Assembly: GCA_031284105.1 (NCBI GenBank)
Contig: JAITAN010000185.1
Span: 1-12,135, forward strand
DNA length: 12,135 bases
Direction: 5' to 3'
From: Treponema sp.
GTDB lineage: Bacteria; Spirochaetota; Spirochaetia; Treponematales; Breznakiellaceae
Positions 1-7,419 of the stretch are shown in pieces. Position numbers and translations under genes: made by a program. The stretch's first letter is position 1. Every line of letters starts with the position of its first letter. The notes beneath the pieces are model-generated. The model ran no database searches and was not told the DNA's origin. It was given only the letters and a program-made list of their open reading frames with translations.

Positions 1-1
1 C

Positions 2-190
2 GGGGAATACTGCTATAAAACAAGGCGGGGCTTCCTCTATTATGCGAAGCGACGGTTCTCTCATGGTTTCTTTCGTGATCTTAAAAATAAATGCACCCAT
101 CCATTTATTAACAAACAACAGCAGGATGATATAAATCACCATCAATTCTGGTCAACGTATCGCTATAAGAAGTCTTGCGGCATTCGATAA
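2..190 (+). CDS. Possible 3' end of an unrecognised protein (partial)
   Basis: A reading frame is open from the left edge to a TAA at 188-190 and gives 62 residues. It is strongly basic and rich in Lys, Arg, Tyr and His, with a stretch reading YKTRRGFLYYAKRR near its start. No family is recognised, and the 5' part would lie outside the window. An open frame of this length arises by chance fairly often when six frames are considered. It is reported because the composition looks protein-like and because its stop lies inside a hairpin-forming stretch (175-198). It may be spurious. Confidence 0.25.
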   Translation, partial: GEYCYKTRRGFLYYAKRRFSHGFFRDLKNKCTHPFINKQQQDDINHHQFWSTYRYKKSCGIR

Positions 191-236
191 AGCCGCAACT
201 CGGCGCGTAGGAATGGTTGCCGCATAACCGGCTTTT
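175..236 (+). terminator. Weak candidate terminator or hairpin region
   Basis: A perfect 7-bp inverted repeat, TTGCGGC (175-181) with GCCGCAA (192-198), surrounds the stop of the possible 2-190 frame. A second pairing joins AAAGCCG (189-195) with CGGCTTT further on and is followed by only a short T run. The two folds compete for the same bases, and neither has a good U tract. It could end rightward transcription, but the support is weak. Confidence 0.25.
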
Positions 237-409
237 CAAGGGGATGAAGGACGGGAGGACGGCAGCTCTCACGCTTATCCTTCACAGTTCGTATACCGGT
301 GAACTGCCGGAGGCGTTCCCCCAATAAAAAAGGCGGCTTCGATTCGGAACCGCCTTGCCGGTTTGAGCCGTCCCCAGCGTCCGGATTTTGGAACGGATCA
401 GGTTATTTA
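191..409. other. Intergenic region without a gene
   Basis: No supportable coding frame is seen. The stretch contains inverted repeats, including CAGTTC with GAACTG around 287-308, and the strong minus-strand terminator listed separately. It separates the possible rightward gene at the window edge from all the leftward genes. Confidence 0.5.
324..356 (-). terminator. Rho-independent terminator ending the leftward genes
   Basis: On the minus strand, AAGGCGGTT pairs with AGCCGCCTT. This gives seven Watson-Crick pairs, one T-G wobble and one T-A pair, closed by a short GAATC-containing loop. Six T residues follow directly, then ATT. This is a textbook intrinsic terminator. It lies 53 nt after the stop of the 410-962 remnant and is the first clear terminator downstream of the ATP synthase genes, so it may end transcripts from the whole leftward block. 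Confidence 0.75.
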
Positions 410-962
410 CTAATTAAATTGAGCGCAGTAGACGGAAGCACTTGAGCCTGATGGATAATAATTGCCGGTAGCGGAAACGCCGCGGTTTGACAGCCAAGCC
501 GCCCAACTAGAGACGCGTTGCTTCGTACCGGCTGCACATTCCATCCACGCTTGGGCAAAGGCATAAGAGCCGCTCACGGCGTCCGGTACGTCAATAGATC
601 GCGGCGCTACCGGTTCCGCTTCAAGGCGCTCTTTGGTAACCTCGATCTTGTCGTTGTACTTGCCGTATTGTTCTTTATACCGGAGGGGTGCGGCGCCCTT
701 TACCGCTTTGATGCGGTATGTATAGCACCCGCCTTGCAGGGTCCGGAGTCAGATAAGCATACTTTGACAATGCAGCCGCCGTATACGCGCCGGTTGTTGC
801 GCCCGATGCGGCCGCAGGCGCGCGCTCAACCGTGTAGGCAACGCCCTGTTTGAAACCGCTTATGGTAATAGAATCGGGGTAACCTCGCGCGCTCATGCCG
901 TCCGCTCCGGTTATAACACCGGAGGGAAGGGATGCCCTTAAAAAGTATTCGTATCGCGGCAT
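410..962 (-). pseudogene. Frameshifted remnant of a fibronectin-III-like protein
   Basis: Two overlapping minus-strand frames join into one sensible protein. The upstream frame (open from about 1088, first ATG at 962, stop at 675) encodes a segment with DSITISGFKQGVAYTVERAP. The downstream frame (open from 748 to a TAG at 410-412) continues with GGCYTYRIKAVKGAAP and ends in VYCAQFN. The pattern Y-T-V-E-R, then Y, then Y-T-Y-R-I-K-A-V is typical of the strands of a fibronectin type III fold. One extra base near 721-748 explains the break. No good start or ribosome binding site is seen upstream, so the 5' end may also be lost. An ATG at 1093 overlaps the stop of the preceding gene as ATGA, but its frame ends after 51 codons at 938. 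A sequencing error instead of a true mutation cannot be excluded. A terminator follows at 324-356. Confidence 0.55.
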
Positions 963-1089
963 AACAGGCAGCGTACAGCATAGTTTTTGTGATTTGTCTT
1001 CTTTTCCGACCGTCTCAACAGCGCCGTGCCGTATGCGTTCCGCTCCCCCCGCGCCCCGTATCCTTTCAAGCCGGTATATCTTTTCGTCG

Positions 1090-1935
1090 TCATCTGATCA
1101 CGTTCAGCGTTCCGGCCCGCTCCCGTTCCGCAAGATATTCCGGAATTTTCGGGATACGGGTTCCGGAGAGAATGAGCGTTTTTAAGCCGGTAAAGCCGGA
1201 AAGATCCGGTAGTTCATCCCAGCCTTCAGAATAATCTTCATCGCTGAAGTCTATGGTTTCAATCTCCGTAATGGAGCAGCCCATATAACCGCCCGCTTCT
1301 TCCAGCAAGTAGAGTATGTCAACATCGCCGCGGCTCGTTGGCCGCAGAACGCCCGCATCCGTGTCAAGACGGGTAATGCCGCCGTCGATCAGGAAATTAT
1401 AGATGTCATCGTATTTTCCCTGGGCTTCGGTTACGGCTTTCCGCGCTTCCGCTATGGCTTCTTCGTCCCCGCAGTCCTCAATCCGCCAGAGGGCGTATTT
1501 TGCCTCAATCCACTTATAGCAGGCGTCCGCCGGAATATGGGTTAAGGAATAACCGCCGCAGTCTGCGCCCGCGTAGAACTCGTTCTGTTCCTCCGCAAGA
1601 GCGCCGCCTTCATAAACGCGGTGCTCTACGCCGTTGCCGTTATCGTCATCGACCGCGGAAAAACAGAAAAAACCCAGAGCGGGAAATGCTTTCGCAAGGG
1701 CGCGATAGAAAGAATCGGGATTGCCGATCTCAACGAAGTTTTCCGAATCTTCTTCGCTGATGGAAAATTCCGCTTCGTCTTTTTTTAGCGGGTTTTTTGA
1801 GATGCCGATTTCGCCGAAGAAATCATTGATCTTCTCACTGGAACTTTCGCCGTTCACGGCGTTATCCAACAACTGCCGCAGGGCCTCAATGTCTGCGCCG
1901 GCGCCCTTTACGCCGACGGTAATGGAATGGCTCAT
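1090..1935 (-). CDS. Acidic hypothetical protein with one C-terminal leucine-rich repeat
   Basis: The protein has 281 residues and unknown function. The frame opens further upstream, but the ATG at 1935 (MSHSITVG) is chosen because AAAGGAG sits 5 nt before it. The sequence is very rich in Asp and Glu. Residues 75-110 (SFYRALAKAFPALGFF, then an Asp-rich turn and HRVYEGG) faintly recall the ferredoxin-like fold of Api92/YubB-type proteins; this is a guess. Residues 160-182 form an Ala/Glu-rich probable helix. Residues 242-268 form one clear leucine-rich repeat (LKTLILSGTRIPKIP), after which the protein ends. No signal peptide or membrane segment is seen, so it is probably cytoplasmic. It lies 114 nt beyond atpC on the same strand, with a possible promoter of its own in between. 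It is most likely an accessory gene and not part of the ATP synthase. Confidence 0.75.
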   Translation of the reverse strand: MSHSITVGVKGAGADIEALRQLLDNAVNGESSSEKINDFFGEIGISKNPLKKDEAEFSISEEDSENFVEIGNPDSFYRALAKAFPALGFFCFSAVDDDNGNGVEHRVYEGGALAEEQNEFYAGADCGGYSLTHIPADACYKWIEAKYALWRIEDCGDEEAIAEARKAVTEAQGKYDDIYNFLIDGGITRLDTDAGVLRPTSRGDVDILYLLEEAGGYMGCSITEIETIDFSDEDYSEGWDELPDLSGFTGLKTLILSGTRIPKIPEYLAERERAGTLNVIR

Positions 1936-1940
1936 ACAAA

Positions 1941-1947
1941 CTCCTTT
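1941..1947 (-). promoter_or_regulatory. Ribosome binding site that decides the start at 1935
   Basis: AAAGGAG on the minus strand, 5 nt before the ATG of the LRR protein. It argues against the longer frame that begins at 2040. Confidence 0.75.
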
Positions 1948-2008
1948 ACGTTCAAATATACCATAGAAAGTCTCTTTATGTACCGATTGGGTTTTCAAAA
2001 ACGATAAA

Positions 2009-2040
2009 ATTATACCTGCAGCGGGTTTTTCTTTTGCCAA
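2009..2040 (-). promoter_or_regulatory. Candidate promoter for the LRR protein gene
   Basis: A perfect TATAAT (2009-2014) on the minus strand follows a TTGGCA (2035-2040) just after the atpC stop. The spacing between the two boxes is 20 bp, longer than the usual 17, and there is no extended -10 TG, so only the -10 box is convincing. It would give a leader of roughly 65 nt before the ATG at 1935. Confidence 0.3.
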
Positions 2041-2049
2041 GCGGATCGC

Positions 2050-2475
2050 TTACCCCGTCTTTTCCGCTCTCAGTTCCCACGCCCGCAGCCGCGCTTCCGC
2101 CCGCGCGCGGCTAACCTCCGCCTTATCAATCTCGAATTTAAGCCCGCCGCCGTTGTTTATAATGTCTTCGGCGCGTTTTTTCTCTTCGATAGCGCGATCA
2201 CGGTCTATTTCTTCGGGTAATTCCGCGGCATCAACGAGCAGTACCGACTTATGCCCCTTTACCTCAAGAACGCCCTCGGTCGCAAAGAAGTTTTTCCATA
2301 CGCCTTTATTATCTTTTATCCTGACAATGCCCGCGAGCGTAGGCGCGGTAAAAAACATGTGGTTCGCATACACCCCAATCTCACCGTCAACGAGCTGTAC
2401 GATAATACATTCCACCGAATCCGAATAAAACTTGCGGTAAGGCGTGTGAATTTCAAACGGGAAGAGCGCGGCCAT
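2050..2475 (-). CDS. atpC: F1Fo ATP synthase epsilon subunit
   Basis: 141 residues, close to the usual family length. The epsilon subunit sits in the central stalk with gamma and restrains ATP hydrolysis. The N-terminal beta-sandwich is recognisable: FPFEIHTPYRKFYSDSVECI, then DGEIGVYANHMFFTAPTLAG, corresponding to the family's DGE-x-G-V-x-x-x-H-x-x-x-x-x-L-x-x-G pattern, and ATEGVLEV before the helical part. The C-terminal portion (about residues 88-141) is charged and predicted helical, as expected for the two-helix regulatory domain. The ATG overlaps the atpD stop by one base (TAATG), which implies translational coupling. It is the last gene of the operon. No clear terminator follows it directly. 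Confidence 0.93.
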   Translation of the reverse strand: MAALFPFEIHTPYRKFYSDSVECIIVQLVDGEIGVYANHMFFTAPTLAGIVRIKDNKGVWKNFFATEGVLEVKGHKSVLLVDAAELPEEIDRDRAIEEKKRAEDIINNGGGLKFEIDKAEVSRARAEARLRAWELRAEKTG

Positions 2476-3857
2476 TATGACGCCTTGTTTATAACGTCTT
2501 CGATAGCGCCGGCCATGAAGAACGCCTGTTCAGGTACCGCATCACATTCGCCGTCAAGGATCATTTTAAAACCGCGTATGGTATCCTTGAGCCGCACATA
2601 ATGACCCGAAATGCCGGTAAACTTCTCGCCTACAAAGAAGGGCTGACTGAAGAAGCGCTGCGCCTTACGGGCGCGGCTAACCGTGAGCTTGTCTTCCGCG
2701 GAAAGCTCATCCATACCCAGAATGGCGATGATGTCTTGTAATTCCTTGTAGCGCTGCAGAAGCTGTTGAACGCGCCGCGCCGTATTATAATGTTCTTCGC
2801 CCACAATCAAAGGCTCCAATATGCGGGAGGTTGAGGCAAGCGGGTCAACCGCCGGATAGATACCCAGTTCGACAATGCTCCGCGAAAGCACGGTTGTGGC
2901 GTCAAGATGGGCAAAGGTGGTTGCGGGAGCCGGATCCGTCAAATCGTCCGCCGGCACATACACCGCCTGTACGCTGGTGATGGAGCCGCGTGAGGTACTG
3001 GCGATACGCTCCTGTAGCGCGCCCATCTCGTTGGCAAGCGTGGGCTGATAACCCACCGCGCTCGGAATACGTCCCAGCAACGCGGAAACCTCCGCGCCCG
3101 CTTGAATAAAGCGGAAAATATTATCGATAAAGAGCAGCACATCCTGTCCGCCTTGATCGCGGAAATGCTCCGCCATAGTAAGACCGGCAAGGGCAACGCG
3201 CATACGCGCGCCGGGCGGCTCATTCATCTGTCCAAACACGAGCGCGGTCTTGCTGATAACGCCTGACCCGTTCATATCGCTCCAGAGGTCCGCGCCTTCA
3301 CGGGAACGCTCGCCCACGCCGGAAAATACCGAATAACCGGAGTGTTCGGTGGCTATGTTTCGTATCAGTTCCATGATGATGACCGTCTTGCCGACGCCCG
3401 CGCCGCCGAACAGCCCGATCTTGCCGCCTTTTGCGTAGGGCGCAATCAGATCGATCACCTTGATGCCGGTCTCCAGTATCTCGGTAGCCGGCTTTTGCTC
3501 CTCAAAGCTGGGGGCCGCGCGGTGTATCGACGCGTACTCTTTGGCCGTGAAAGCGCCTTTATCATCAATGGGTTCACCGGTTACGCTGAACATCCGTCCG
3601 AGCACCGCCTCACCGACCGGTACGTATATGGGCTTACCGGTATCAACAACCTCAAGCCTGCGGGCAAGCCCTTCGGTTGCGGACATCGCCACACAACGCA
3701 CGCGGTTATCGCCAATATGGTGCAACACTTCCAGCGTCATCTTCCGCCCCGCAACCGTAACTTCCAGCGCGTTCAGGATTGCCGGAACCTTCCCTTGTTC
3801 AAAACGCACGTCCACCACAGGTCCCACAACCTGCGTGATATATCCTTTATTTGCCAT
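2475..3857 (-). CDS. atpD: F1Fo ATP synthase beta subunit (catalytic)
   Basis: 460 residues from the ATG at 3857; an in-frame GTG at 3884 would add nine residues. The ATG is preferred because AAAGGG lies 7 nt before it and the protein then begins MANKGYITQVVGPVVDV, as beta subunits do. This is the catalytic subunit of the alpha3-beta3 head. Seen: Walker A GGAGVGKT (about residues 151-158), GERSREG with the catalytic Glu near residue 183, Walker B LLFIDN with Asp near 245, then FRFIQAGAEVSALLGRIPSA and SITSVQAVYVPADD. All key residues are present. GERSREGADL replaces the common GERTREGNDL, a mild variant. The gene starts 27 nt after the atpG stop and overlaps atpC by one base. Confidence 0.97.
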   Translation of the reverse strand: MANKGYITQVVGPVVDVRFEQGKVPAILNALEVTVAGRKMTLEVLHHIGDNRVRCVAMSATEGLARRLEVVDTGKPIYVPVGEAVLGRMFSVTGEPIDDKGAFTAKEYASIHRAAPSFEEQKPATEILETGIKVIDLIAPYAKGGKIGLFGGAGVGKTVIIMELIRNIATEHSGYSVFSGVGERSREGADLWSDMNGSGVISKTALVFGQMNEPPGARMRVALAGLTMAEHFRDQGGQDVLLFIDNIFRFIQAGAEVSALLGRIPSAVGYQPTLANEMGALQERIASTSRGSITSVQAVYVPADDLTDPAPATTFAHLDATTVLSRSIVELGIYPAVDPLASTSRILEPLIVGEEHYNTARRVQQLLQRYKELQDIIAILGMDELSAEDKLTVSRARKAQRFFSQPFFVGEKFTGISGHYVRLKDTIRGFKMILDGECDAVPEQAFFMAGAIEDVINKAS

Positions 3858-3864
3858 ACCGTTT

Positions 3865-3870
3865 CCCTTT
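3865..3870 (-). promoter_or_regulatory. Ribosome binding site of atpD
   Basis: AAAGGG on the minus strand, 7 nt before the ATG at 3857. It supports this ATG over the GTG at 3884. Confidence 0.6.
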
Positions 3871-3884
3871 CTCTTTCCGTCCAC

Positions 3885-4772
3885 TTACATCAAGACACTC
3901 GATCCGCCGATAATTTCCGTCATTTCTTGTGTGATGGCGGCCTGCCGCGCCCTGTTGTAGAACACTTGTAGTTTGGCAAGCATATTTTCCGCGTTTTTTG
4001 AGGCCTCGTCCATCGCAGACATACGCGCATTCTGCTCGCCGGCATAAGATTCAACCAGCGCCCCATACACGATTCCCTTCAAATAAATAGGAATCAGTAC
4101 CTCAAAAACCATCTCTTCCGAAGGAATAAACTCAAATTGAAGTTCCACTCGTTTTTCCCCTCCGGTTTGCATGATTTTTTCCTGTATTTTTTCCGCCGAA
4201 AGGGGAAGTAGGCGTATAACATCAGGCTGAAGTCTCACCGCGCTATACATATAGGTATACACAAGGTAAACGCTGTCAAATGCTCCCCACAAAAACTGCG
4301 AAATGATATAATCCGCAATCATCTTAGCGTCATCAACGGAGGGAAGCTGGGACTTAAACGAAAAGCTCTCCAGAATGGGATACTTGGAATTACCGAAAAA
4401 CCGCTGGGCAATGTTCCCAACGGCGATAAGAACGGGCTTCTGTACTTTGCTGCATAACGCATTCGCTTGTCTAAACACGTTGGCGTTAAACCCGCCCGCG
4501 AGACCTTTATCGCTCGATATAACCACTATAGCCGCACGGGACGATAGTTCTTGCCCATTTTTTCTGCCGAAGAATTCGTTATGTGAAATATCGGCGCAGG
4601 AAACAATATCGTACATGGACTTCTGTATTCGGGTAAAATACGGTTTAGTATCCTCAAGCGTACGCCTTCCCTTCCGCAACTTTGAAGTTGAAATGAGGTT
4701 CATTGCATTAGTAACTTGCAAAGTTTGGCGAATCGCCCGCATCCGTAGACGCACATCACGTAAATTTGCCAT
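3885..4772 (-). CDS. atpG: F1Fo ATP synthase gamma subunit
   Basis: 295 residues, normal for the family. Gamma is the rotating central shaft between the c ring and the catalytic head. The conserved terminal helices that form the coiled coil are clear: N-terminal MANLRDVRLRMRAIRQT and VTNAMNLISTSKLRK, and C-terminal MDEASKNAENMLAKL followed by YNRARQAAITQEMTEIIGG. The middle Rossmann-like domain contains VVISSDKGLAGGFNANVFRQ (about residues 83-102), the family's SD-(R/K)-GL-x-G-x-(F/Y)-N signature. The start lies 3 nt after the atpA stop, with AAGG within atpA acting as a weak ribosome binding site. Confidence 0.96.
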   Translation of the reverse strand: MANLRDVRLRMRAIRQTLQVTNAMNLISTSKLRKGRRTLEDTKPYFTRIQKSMYDIVSCADISHNEFFGRKNGQELSSRAAIVVISSDKGLAGGFNANVFRQANALCSKVQKPVLIAVGNIAQRFFGNSKYPILESFSFKSQLPSVDDAKMIADYIISQFLWGAFDSVYLVYTYMYSAVRLQPDVIRLLPLSAEKIQEKIMQTGGEKRVELQFEFIPSEEMVFEVLIPIYLKGIVYGALVESYAGEQNARMSAMDEASKNAENMLAKLQVFYNRARQAAITQEMTEIIGGSSVLM

Positions 4773-4775
4773 GAA

Positions 4776-6284
4776 TCAGCCTTTCTTCTGCGAATTTTTA
4801 AAACTTTCTATTGCCGAACGCATATCTTGCTCAACATCTACATCCAAGACGCCGGTTTCCGTTATACGCTCAAGCACGGCGGCGTTGTGATCCCTGATAT
4901 ATGCGATACATTCTTTAATGAAAGATGCAACTTTGGAAACCGGAACATCCATAAGGTAGCCGTTAATGGAAAGGTACAGCGCGGCAACCTGTTCCTCAAT
5001 GCCCCACGGCGCGAACTGGGGCTGTTTCAACACTTCCATGAGCCGCTCGCCCTGGGCAAGTTTATCTTGAGTCGCCTTGTCAAGATCGCTGCCGAATTGG
5101 GCAAAAGACGCCATCTCACGGTACTGGGCGAGATCCAGCCGGAGGCGTCCCGACACCTTGCGAATCGCTTTGGTTTGAGCCGAACCGCCCACGCGGCTTA
5201 CGGAAAGACCAACATCAATCGCGGGTCTGAAACCCGCATTAAACTGCTCCGAATCAAGGAATATCTGCCCATCCGTAATGGAAATAACGTTAGTCGGAAT
5301 GTAGGAAGAAATATCGCCCGCCTGGGTTTCAATGATGGGAAGCGCGGTGATGGAACCGCCGCCCTTTTCTTTGGAGAGTTTCGCGGCCCGCTCAAGAAGA
5401 CGGGAATGCAAGTAGAACACATCACCCGGAAAAGCTTCACGCCCCGGAGGACGGCGGAGCAACAGGGATATGGTACGATAGGCGACCGCATGTTTGGACA
5501 GATCATCGTAGACCACCAGTACATCTTTGCCCCGGCGCATGAAGTGTTCAGCCATTGCAACCGCGGAGTAGGGGGCAAGGTACTGCAAAGCAGCCGAAGC
5601 CGAAGCCGAAGCAAGCACGACAAACGTGTAATCGAGCGCGCCGAAATGCTCAAGGTTTTTTATGATCGCCGCAACCGATGAGGATTTCTGCCCAATGGCG
5701 CAGTACACGCAGTATACGTCCTTACCCTTTTGGTTGATGATGGCGTCAATGGCAATCGCCGTTTTTCCGGTCTGCCTATCTCCGATGATAAGCTCCCGCT
5801 GCCCTCTTCCGATGGGTACCATGGCGTCAATGGAGATGATGCCGGTCTGTAGCGGCGTGTCAACGGGGCCGCGTTCAATAACCGGCGGCGCGGGCGACTC
5901 AACCGGCAGCCATTCTTCCGCAACAATAGCCCCCTTGCCGTCAAGCGGCTCGCCGAGCGGGTTCACCACCCTGCCCATGAGGGAAAGTCCCGCCGGTACG
6001 GATGCCACCTTGCCGGTTCCCCTGACTTCTTCGCCGTCTTTCACAAGGTTTTCCATGGAAAGCATCACAACGCCGACCCCATTTTCGATGAGGTTCAGAG
6101 CAATGCCTATCGCTCCTGATGCAAATTCCACCAATTCCCCGAAGATCGCATCATCAAGCCCATAAACGGTTGCAACCGAATCGCCGATCTCGACTACGAA
6201 ACCCACGGATCCTGAAAAGGCCCTGCCTTCCCAGTGTTGGATCTGTTCTTCCAGAACCTTGGTCAGGTCTGCAAAATTTGTCAT
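4776..6284 (-). CDS. atpA: F1Fo ATP synthase alpha subunit
   Basis: 502 residues, the usual length. Alpha alternates with beta in the head, binds nucleotide without catalysis and supplies the arginine finger. Seen: Walker A GDRQTGKT (168-175), Walker B LVVYDDLSKHA (about 256-266), RRPPGREAFPGDVFYLHSRL (278-297), and SVSRVGG (361-367) with the arginine finger at R364. The start is supported by GAGGAAAG just before the ATG. Residues 224-232 read ASASASAAL, encoded by a run of GCTTCG hexamers where related proteins usually have a less repetitive sequence. A 76-nt gap separates it from atpH, the largest gap inside the operon; atpG follows after 3 nt. Confidence 0.97.
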   Translation of the reverse strand: MTNFADLTKVLEEQIQHWEGRAFSGSVGFVVEIGDSVATVYGLDDAIFGELVEFASGAIGIALNLIENGVGVVMLSMENLVKDGEEVRGTGKVASVPAGLSLMGRVVNPLGEPLDGKGAIVAEEWLPVESPAPPVIERGPVDTPLQTGIISIDAMVPIGRGQRELIIGDRQTGKTAIAIDAIINQKGKDVYCVYCAIGQKSSSVAAIIKNLEHFGALDYTFVVLASASASAALQYLAPYSAVAMAEHFMRRGKDVLVVYDDLSKHAVAYRTISLLLRRPPGREAFPGDVFYLHSRLLERAAKLSKEKGGGSITALPIIETQAGDISSYIPTNVISITDGQIFLDSEQFNAGFRPAIDVGLSVSRVGGSAQTKAIRKVSGRLRLDLAQYREMASFAQFGSDLDKATQDKLAQGERLMEVLKQPQFAPWGIEEQVAALYLSINGYLMDVPVSKVASFIKECIAYIRDHNAAVLERITETGVLDVDVEQDMRSAIESFKNSQKKG

Positions 6285-6287
6285 AAT

Positions 6288-6333
6288 CTTTCCTCACAAC
6301 GGTTACATCAAGCGGCGGCGATCCTCCTCCCCC
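6288..6333 (-). promoter_or_regulatory. atpA leader with two purine-rich ribosome binding sequences
   Basis: Minus-strand GAGGAAAG (6288-6295) directly precedes the atpA ATG and is the probable working site. A longer GGGGGAGGAGGA tract lies 26-37 nt further upstream (about 6322-6333), followed by an ATG-TAA pair at 6303-6308. The second tract is a very strong anti-Shine-Dalgarno match with no obvious coding partner. It might recruit ribosomes for the highly expressed atpA; this is inference. Confidence 0.45.
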
Positions 6334-6360
6334 TAGGGACAGTATGGTGCGCCGGTATGT

Positions 6361-6909
6361 CTACCGCATAATCTCTTTCGCCATGTTCTGCAACAACGAG
6401 CCAACGCTTGCGTCAATTACCCGTGTCCCAATACGGAGTTTATAGCCGCCCAGTATTTCCGGTACAATTTTCTCGGTCAGTCTGATTTCGCCGGCATGTA
6501 TCTTTTCTCGTATCGACTGCTCAAGCCGGTTTCTGAAAGCCGCGGGTAACGGCGCAACCGTTTCAAGCGTTACGGAAAGCACTTTATGTTTGCGATCTAA
6601 CGCTTTCCCGATTTCCTCAATGAGAGCTTGACGGTACCCGAACAGCCCGCGTTGTACCAATAACAAGAGGGTTCTGCACGCAATTTCAGCCTTGGCAAAG
6701 TCGCCGATTCCGCCGCAGGCTTTTTTCATTGCCGTTCTCATCATTTTTTCTACACGATAGGCATCCGCGGTTCCCGCTATATGCCCTTTAATGCGTTCAA
6801 TACCGCGCGCCATTACCTTGAGGATCTCAAAGACATTATCGGCTTCATCACCGCTACAGGAGGCAATGAAAGCCTCAGCCCAGCGCTCCGCGCAAAAAAC
6901 AACCGTCAT
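6361..6909 (-). CDS. atpH: F1Fo ATP synthase delta subunit
   Basis: 182 residues, normal for delta (OSCP homologue), which ties the peripheral b stalk to the top of the F1 head. As is usual, the N-terminal helical domain is poorly conserved. The C-terminal signature is clear: EILGGYKLRIGTRVIDASVG (about residues 151-170), matching the family's GG-x-x-(I/L)-(R/K)-(I/V)-G-x-x-(V/L)-(I/L)-D-x-S-(V/I) pattern. The ATG lies 2 nt after the atpF stop, with AAGGA inside the end of atpF as ribosome binding site. Several Cys residues lie in the N-terminal domain (positions 6, 18, 65 and 78), a mildly unusual number. Confidence 0.92.
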   Translation of the reverse strand: MTVVFCAERWAEAFIASCSGDEADNVFEILKVMARGIERIKGHIAGTADAYRVEKMMRTAMKKACGGIGDFAKAEIACRTLLLLVQRGLFGYRQALIEEIGKALDRKHKVLSVTLETVAPLPAAFRNRLEQSIREKIHAGEIRLTEKIVPEILGGYKLRIGTRVIDASVGSLLQNMAKEIMR

Positions 6910-6911
6910 GA

Positions 6912-7409
6912 TCAGTCCTTATTGGCAACGTTAGCCGCCAGTTCTTGCACCAAAAGGTTTGCAAAGCGTACCGAGTCTTCCTGCTCCAGCTCGCGCTGTA
7001 CAAGACGGCTTGAAGCTGCGATGACAAGCCTAGCGGCTTCGGTTCTGAACAGAATAAGCGCCGCCTTATGTTCAGCCTCTATCTGCCGGTTGGCGTTGGC
7101 AATGATAGCCTCCACCTTGTTTTTGCCTTCCGCAACAATCTTATCCGCTTGTACAACCGCCTGTTTCCGCGCCTCGCTGATAATGGCATCGGCTTCAGCT
7201 TGAGCCGCTTTGATTTTCTTTTCGTACTGCGCAAGAAGTTGTTTTGCCTGCGCCTTGTCTTTTGTAGCGCTATCAATATCGTTCTGCACCTTCGCCGCGC
7301 GCGCTTCCATGAATTTGGTAACGGGCTTGAAAAGGATTGCCTTCAATATGAAGAAAAGAATAATGAGATTAATAACGGTAATACCAAAGGTTACGGTAAA
7401 ATCAAGCAT
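6912..7409 (-). CDS. atpF: F1Fo ATP synthase b subunit
   Basis: 165 residues. The b subunit forms the peripheral stalk as a dimer. One N-terminal membrane helix (about residues 5-27, VTFGITVINLIILFFILKAI) is followed by FKPVTKFMEARAAKVQNDID, the typical b-subunit junction (FKP, then I/M-x-x-R). A long charged, Ala/Lys/Glu-rich coiled coil runs almost to the end. No second b or b' gene is present, so the stalk is probably a homodimer. The start lies 10 nt after the atpE stop, without a strong ribosome binding site, which suggests coupling to atpE translation. Confidence 0.94.
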   Translation of the reverse strand: MLDFTVTFGITVINLIILFFILKAILFKPVTKFMEARAAKVQNDIDSATKDKAQAKQLLAQYEKKIKAAQAEADAIISEARKQAVVQADKIVAEGKNKVEAIIANANRQIEAEHKAALILFRTEAARLVIAASSRLVQRELEQEDSVRFANLLVQELAANVANKD

Positions 7410-7419
7410 GATCTGCGAT

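Noticed and set aside
938..1093. 51-codon minus-strand frame starting with ATGA overlap at the end of the LRR protein gene
   Set aside because: Composition is unremarkable and no family fits; more likely part of the decayed fibronectin-III-like gene than a separate gene.
5585..5612. Hexanucleotide run in atpA encoding ASASASA
   Set aside because: It lies in a normally Ala/Ser-rich part of the alpha subunit and keeps the frame; probably simple codon slippage without functional meaning.
4827..5681. Long plus-strand open frame of 284 codons opposite atpA
   Set aside because: It is an antisense shadow of atpA, whose minus-strand product has all family motifs.
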